Notes under the pieces: generated by a model
Told to the model about the DNA's origin: nothing
Seen by the model: only the letters and a program-made list of their open reading frames with translations
Database searches by the model: none
From: Candidatus Saccharibacteria bacterium CG10_big_fil_rev_8_21_14_0_10_47_8
GTDB taxonomy: Bacteria > Patescibacteriota > Saccharimonadia > Saccharimonadales > UBA10212
Assembly: GCA_002793885.1 (NCBI GenBank)
Contig: PFEG01000001.1
Coordinates: 1-8,506 of the forward strand
Direction: 5' to 3'
Length of the DNA stretch: 8,506 bases
Shown: in pieces, positions 5,421 to 8,506 of the stretch
Position numbering within the stretch: position 1 is the stretch's first letter
How the letters are laid out: each line of letters opens with the position of its first letter
Position numbers and translations under genes: made by a program

Positions 5421-6092
5421 CTAGAGAGCTTCCACGTCTAATCTGCGTACACCAAAGTTATGTGCTAGTTGCGACACAACCATGAGGGCATAGGCAGGGC
5501 GGAGCCCGACCGACTGAGCAGAAGAGTCATCTATAACTTCTACACTCGATTCGTCTATCGGATCGCTTACAAGCTTAACGCGAACTCGCTGTCTACCTCT
5601 ACTCCCCCTACTAACTGCGAAAAGCTCGGTGTCAATAATTATAGCCACTAGGTCTATTGGGCTCATATCGTCAGCGGCTAGAAAAACAGGGTCAACAGTC
5701 ATGTCAACGCCGTTGCTTACATCACTTTGTTTGGCAACATAATGTCTTTTCTGGGCCAATAATAGAACCGAGCTGTCGCCGTCAATTAACTTATGTCTAT
5801 CTTCCTCCTTATCGAGTAGCGCCAACAAAGCTGCCTTCCAAAGCCGCTCCCTACAAAGTCTTGTCTCTCGTTCCTCAGGGGTCTCATCTAATGCTTCTGT
5901 TGTTTTTCCGTTCTCAGGAGTCCCATCTTTAGCTTCTTCTACATCCTCTACTCCTCCGCGTTTAGGCCCAAATAGGACTCTTACTACCCTAGCAATACGT
6001 CCCACCCTATACACGCCTTCATCAGACGGATTACCTAACTCCGCCCCAGGATGGCCATTTTTCGGGTCTCTTTCCACTATATATTTACCCAA
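5421..6092 (-). CDS. Uncharacterised 223-residue charged protein
   Basis: I do not recognise this protein. The reading frame is long, fills the gap between ftsK and the rpsF promoter, and lies on the same strand as its neighbours, so it is likely real. The start is uncertain: TTG 6092 directly follows an in-frame stop and has no ribosome binding site; GTG 6077 is possible, and later GTG codons at 6014 and 6005 would remove 26-29 residues. There is no signal peptide or membrane segment. An acidic low-complexity region (about 48-78, rich in Glu/Asp/Thr/Pro) precedes a helical part (about 78-98). The C-terminal half looks like alternating strands (PIDLVAIIIDTELFAV, RQRVRVKLVSD, SSVEVIDD). Gene content around it gives no clear hint of function. 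No terminator is visible, so its transcript may run into rpsF. Confidence 0.65.
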   Translation of the reverse strand: MGKYIVERDPKNGHPGAELGNPSDEGVYRVGRIARVVRVLFGPKRGGVEDVEEAKDGTPENGKTTEALDETPEERETRLCRERLWKAALLALLDKEEDRHKLIDGDSSVLLLAQKRHYVAKQSDVSNGVDMTVDPVFLAADDMSPIDLVAIIIDTELFAVSRGSRGRQRVRVKLVSDPIDESSVEVIDDSSAQSVGLRPAYALMVVSQLAHNFGVRRLDVEAL

Positions 6093-6129
6093 CTAATTTG
6101 CTATTTACTCACTTTTATAATGTATATAG

Positions 6130-6154
6130 TGACAAAGACTGAGCCCTTATGTCA
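6130..6154. other. Inverted repeat between ftsK and the 223-codon gene
   Basis: TGACA (6130-6134) with TGTCA (6150-6154), and AAG with CTT inside, form an 8-bp stem with one bulged base and an 8-base loop. It lies 13 bases past the ftsK stop. No U-run follows on the - strand, so it is at best a weak terminator. A TTGACA box (6155-6150) overlaps it, but the nearest TATATA (6128-6123) is 21 bases away, too far for a normal promoter. It could be an operator. Confidence 0.35.
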
Positions 6155-6166
6155 ACAGTTAAAGAA

Positions 6167-8395
6167 TTAGCGTTTGTTTTGCGGCTTGTCGGGCATGTCG
6201 TCGTAGACATCGCCGTCTGGGTTCTCGGCCGCTGTTGCCTCGGGCTCGCTAAAGACTTCATCCACGCTGCTTACCAATACTTCACGCGGGCGGTTTGTGC
6301 CATCGGAAGGCGCGATTATGCCCTGTTCTTCCATCATATCCATCAGACGTGAGGCCCGGCCGTAACCAAGCCGCAATTTGCGCTGTAATAAAGAAGTACT
6401 GGCTTTTCTGGTATTAACTACAACCATTACAGCATCCTTCCAGGCCTCGTCATCATCGTGGTCTATAGAAGCTACTACCCCGCCCTTGCCGAGCTGAACC
6501 GGCTGGCTGATAACTTCTTCGTTGTATTGAGGTGGGCGCTGGCTGCGCAAAAAGTCGCAGAGTTTATTGGTCTCGACACTGCTGATTAAGGCGCCCTGCA
6601 TGCGTTTGGGCTTGGGCATATCCGAAGTCTTAAACAACATATCACCGCGCCCAAGCAGCTTTTCGGCGCCAACTTGGTCTATAATTGTACGGCTGTCTAC
6701 CTGTTGTACAACGGTAAAGGCAATGCGGCAGGGCACATTGGCCTTAATCAGGCCGGTAATGACATCTACGCTGGGGCGCTGAGTGGCCAGTACCAGATGG
6801 ATGCCGGCTGCCCGGGCTTTTTGGGCAATGCGTACTACCAACGATTCAACGTCGCGGGCCGCTACCATCATCAAGTCTGCCAGCTCATCTATAACTATCA
6901 CGATGTAAGGCATACCTTCTTCGTTTTTAAGTTGATTGTAGCCTTGGATGTCCCGCTGTTTTACTTCAGCAAAGGCTTTAAGACGCCTATCCATTTCGGC
7001 AACCGCCCATTTTAAGGCGCTGATGCACTTTTCGGGCTGGTTGATCACCGGAGCTATAAGATGGGGAATGCCGTCGTACGGCGCCATTTCGACGTGTTTA
7101 GGATCAATTAAAATCAGCTTTAAATCCGACGGGCTGTTGCGATACAGCACGCTGCCCAACAAACTGTTAATCATCACACTTTTACCGGCTTTTGTCTGGC
7201 CGGCAATTAAAACATGCGGCATATCTTCTAGATCAGCAACTATTGGCGTGCCGGCTATGTCTTTACCCACGGCAAAGGCCAGCGGGCTATGCACTTCCTG
7301 CCACTCACTGCTACTCAAGATACTGCGCAGTGTTACCGTGGCTGATTTTTTATTGGGTACTTCAATGCCTACGGCCCGTTTGCCCGGAATCGGCGCCTCA
7401 ATTCTTACGTTCTGTGCCTCTAGCCCGTAAGCCAGGTTTTTGTCCAGCGATTCGATTTTTTCCAGTTTGACGCCAGATGGCGGCTTAAGCGTAAATTGGG
7501 TAACCCGCGGCCCGACATTGGCTCCCTCGACCTCTACGTCATAGTTAAACTGGGCAAAAGTTTCTTTGATAATTTCGGCGTTGCCCTTTACGTCGCCGGC
7601 ATCTGCTTTGTCCTGTTTATCGCTCAACAGATCGAGTGACGGAAACTTCCAGTCGGGGTCACTGGCAGCTGTTAGCGCAGCATGATTTTGCTCGGGAGCC
7701 AGCTTTTGGGCGCTGTTGCGCAAGCTAGTCATGCGGGCTGTAGATGCTCCTAAGCCATGGCGTTCTACCGGTACACCCTCGTTAAGTTGAAAATCTGGGC
7801 CCATTTTGCTCTTTAGGGCATTTAAGTCTTCATCACCTTCAAGTTTTTCACGTTTAAACAGCTCCGCCAGTTTAAGCAGCGAGCGCGGCTCAATCGCAAA
7901 AGTGAACAGCACCGCAAAAATAGTCAGCACAAAAAACACCAAAGAAGATAGAAATTTACCCAAGCCCCCAACCAAAACATTGCCTACCGCTTGCCCGACA
8001 TGGCCGCCATGGCCGCCGGTTATTACCCCGAATGCGTCCTGGTGCAAAAACATGGTGTGCAGCCAGCTGGATAAAAAAACTAACAAACTGATACTGCCAG
8101 CCATTTTAGCCAACGGTATACGTTGGTCCTCGCTGAAAAACTTGGTTAAACCCAGGTAAATCAATATCAGTGGCGCGACTAATGTGGCCGTTCCAAAAGT
8201 CCACCAAAAACCATTCCACATTCCTAGGGGCAGCGGGGCACTTATAAACACCCCAAAAAGCAGCACGATGCCGGCGATAATCAGTGTAACGGCGCCCAGG
8301 CCGCGCCAGAATCCGCCGGAGATTTTGGATTCTTCAGCCTTTTTAGTAGTTTTACGCGTGGATTTTCGTTTTTTAGCCATTTGTTTTTTAGCCAT
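6167..8395 (-). CDS. ftsK: FtsK/SpoIIIE-type DNA translocase
   Basis: This 742-residue protein begins with a Lys-rich tail and four likely membrane segments (about 33-52, 63-83, 97-116, 147-168). A short linker (about 170-265) leads to the RecA-like motor (about 266-620) with Walker A GQTKAGKS (399-406), Walker B IVIVIDE (498-504), LVLATQRPSVDVITG (534-548) and VDSRTIIDQVGAEKLLGRGDML (566-587). The C-terminal winged-helix gamma domain (about 648-710: LLQRKLRLGYGRASRLMDMMEEQGII) reads polar DNA motifs in known family members. It pumps chromosomal DNA through the closing septum. The linker is short compared with E. coli FtsK, closer to SpoIIIE. Walker A has Lys402 where Gly is common, but the GxxxxGKS pattern holds. 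ATG 8395 has no clear ribosome binding site; ATG 8380 lies in a near-exact repeat of the first five codons, so the start could be either. Confidence 0.96.
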   Translation of the reverse strand: MAKKQMAKKRKSTRKTTKKAEESKISGGFWRGLGAVTLIIAGIVLLFGVFISAPLPLGMWNGFWWTFGTATLVAPLILIYLGLTKFFSEDQRIPLAKMAGSISLLVFLSSWLHTMFLHQDAFGVITGGHGGHVGQAVGNVLVGGLGKFLSSLVFFVLTIFAVLFTFAIEPRSLLKLAELFKREKLEGDEDLNALKSKMGPDFQLNEGVPVERHGLGASTARMTSLRNSAQKLAPEQNHAALTAASDPDWKFPSLDLLSDKQDKADAGDVKGNAEIIKETFAQFNYDVEVEGANVGPRVTQFTLKPPSGVKLEKIESLDKNLAYGLEAQNVRIEAPIPGKRAVGIEVPNKKSATVTLRSILSSSEWQEVHSPLAFAVGKDIAGTPIVADLEDMPHVLIAGQTKAGKSVMINSLLGSVLYRNSPSDLKLILIDPKHVEMAPYDGIPHLIAPVINQPEKCISALKWAVAEMDRRLKAFAEVKQRDIQGYNQLKNEEGMPYIVIVIDELADLMMVAARDVESLVVRIAQKARAAGIHLVLATQRPSVDVITGLIKANVPCRIAFTVVQQVDSRTIIDQVGAEKLLGRGDMLFKTSDMPKPKRMQGALISSVETNKLCDFLRSQRPPQYNEEVISQPVQLGKGGVVASIDHDDDEAWKDAVMVVVNTRKASTSLLQRKLRLGYGRASRLMDMMEEQGIIAPSDGTNRPREVLVSSVDEVFSEPEATAAENPDGDVYDDMPDKPQNKR

Positions 8396-8419
8396 TTCTA
8401 GTTAACAGTATAACTTAAG

Positions 8420-8438
8420 CATTACCCAGATGGTAATG
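8420..8438 (-). promoter_or_regulatory. Hairpin at the 5' end of the ftsK transcript
   Basis: CATTACC (8420-8426) and GGTAATG (8432-8438) form a perfect 7-bp stem with a 5-base loop. The predicted ftsK transcription start (about 8437) falls at its edge, so the mRNA would begin with the hairpin. It may protect the 5' end or be a protein-binding dyad; nothing in the sequence decides between them. Confidence 0.55.
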
Positions 8439-8443
8439 TTGTA

Positions 8444-8473
8444 ATTATAACATATTCACGCCTAAGCTGTCAA
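8444..8473 (-). promoter_or_regulatory. Consensus promoter of ftsK with extended -10
   Basis: On the - strand, TTGACA (8473-8468) and TATAAT (8449-8444) are separated by 18 bases, with TG one base upstream of the -10 (TGTTATAAT). Transcription should start near 8437, leaving a leader of about 42 bases. The -35 box lies in the centre of an inverted repeat (8458-8486). Confidence 0.85.
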
Positions 8474-8486
8474 TCAGCCGAGGCGT
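8458..8486. promoter_or_regulatory. Inverted repeat centred on the ftsK -35 box (operator or terminator stem)
   Basis: The 12-base arms 8458-8469 (ACGCCTAAGCTG) and 8475-8486 (CAGCCGAGGCGT) are reverse complements at 10 of 12 positions, around a 5-base loop. The -35 hexamer spans the loop. This suits a repressor site. No U-run follows on either strand, so an intrinsic terminator for a gene beyond the window is less likely. Bases 8487-8506 hold nothing I can identify. Confidence 0.5.
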
Positions 8487-8506
8487 AACTGCTCACTACC
8501 CACATG

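Noticed and set aside
6123..6155. Promoter TTGACA...TATATA for the 223-codon gene
   Set aside because: The spacing is 21 bases, outside the normal 16-18; the TATAAA further down has no -35 at the right distance.
6567..7430. Long open frames on the + strand opposite ftsK
   Set aside because: They are shadows of the ftsK coding frame, with no homology or ribosome binding site.

Overview
The window looks like chromosomal housekeeping DNA from a small-genome bacterium, most likely a member of the Patescibacteria (CPR), possibly a Saccharibacteria relative. This is inferred from protein style and layout, not from a search. Supporting signs are very tight gene packing, frequent TTG and GTG starts, divergent versions of universal proteins, and two genes I cannot place in any family. 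TGA is used as an ordinary stop in at least two genes, so the UGA=Gly code of Gracilibacteria/Absconditabacteria is unlikely. No mobile element, CRISPR array, tRNA or rRNA was seen, and no gap between genes reaches 300 bases.

Layout. One gene, the 3' part of ychF (1-844), reads on the + strand; everything else reads on the - strand. From right to left: an ftsK/spoIIIE DNA translocase (8395-6167) behind a consensus-like promoter; an unrecognised 223-codon gene (6092-5421); then a perfect TTGACA-N17-TATAAT promoter driving rpsF (bS6), ssb, rpsR (bS18), an unrecognised 84-codon gene, efp (EF-P), a 2H phosphoesterase (LigT-like) and tlyA (rRNA 2'-O-methyltransferase), with very short or overlapping junctions. 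A membrane-anchored class A beta-lactamase-fold serine hydrolase (1851-841) follows after a 71-base gap and meets ychF tail to tail, the two stop codons overlapping.

The genes fit a core-growth cluster: chromosome segregation (FtsK), small-subunit proteins plus SSB, relief of ribosome stalling (EF-P), RNA end or cyclic-phosphate processing (2H protein), rRNA methylation (TlyA), and a ribosome-associated GTPase/ATPase (YchF) next door.

The most unusual structure is a pair of 75-base intergenic elements on either side of ssb (4233-4307 and 4830-4904). Each has a 30-base arm of four degenerate heptamers (consensus AGGTTAC) plus AG, a 15-base centre, and a second 30-base heptamer arm inverted relative to the first. 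The left arms of the two copies are nearly identical (one difference in 30), the centres are unrelated but equally long, and the right arms carry the same heptamers in a different order. I know of no named element with this architecture. Other points of interest are an Arg at the functional tip of EF-P, a hydrolase lacking the class A deacylating Glu, two orphan genes, and dyad symmetries at the ftsK promoter.
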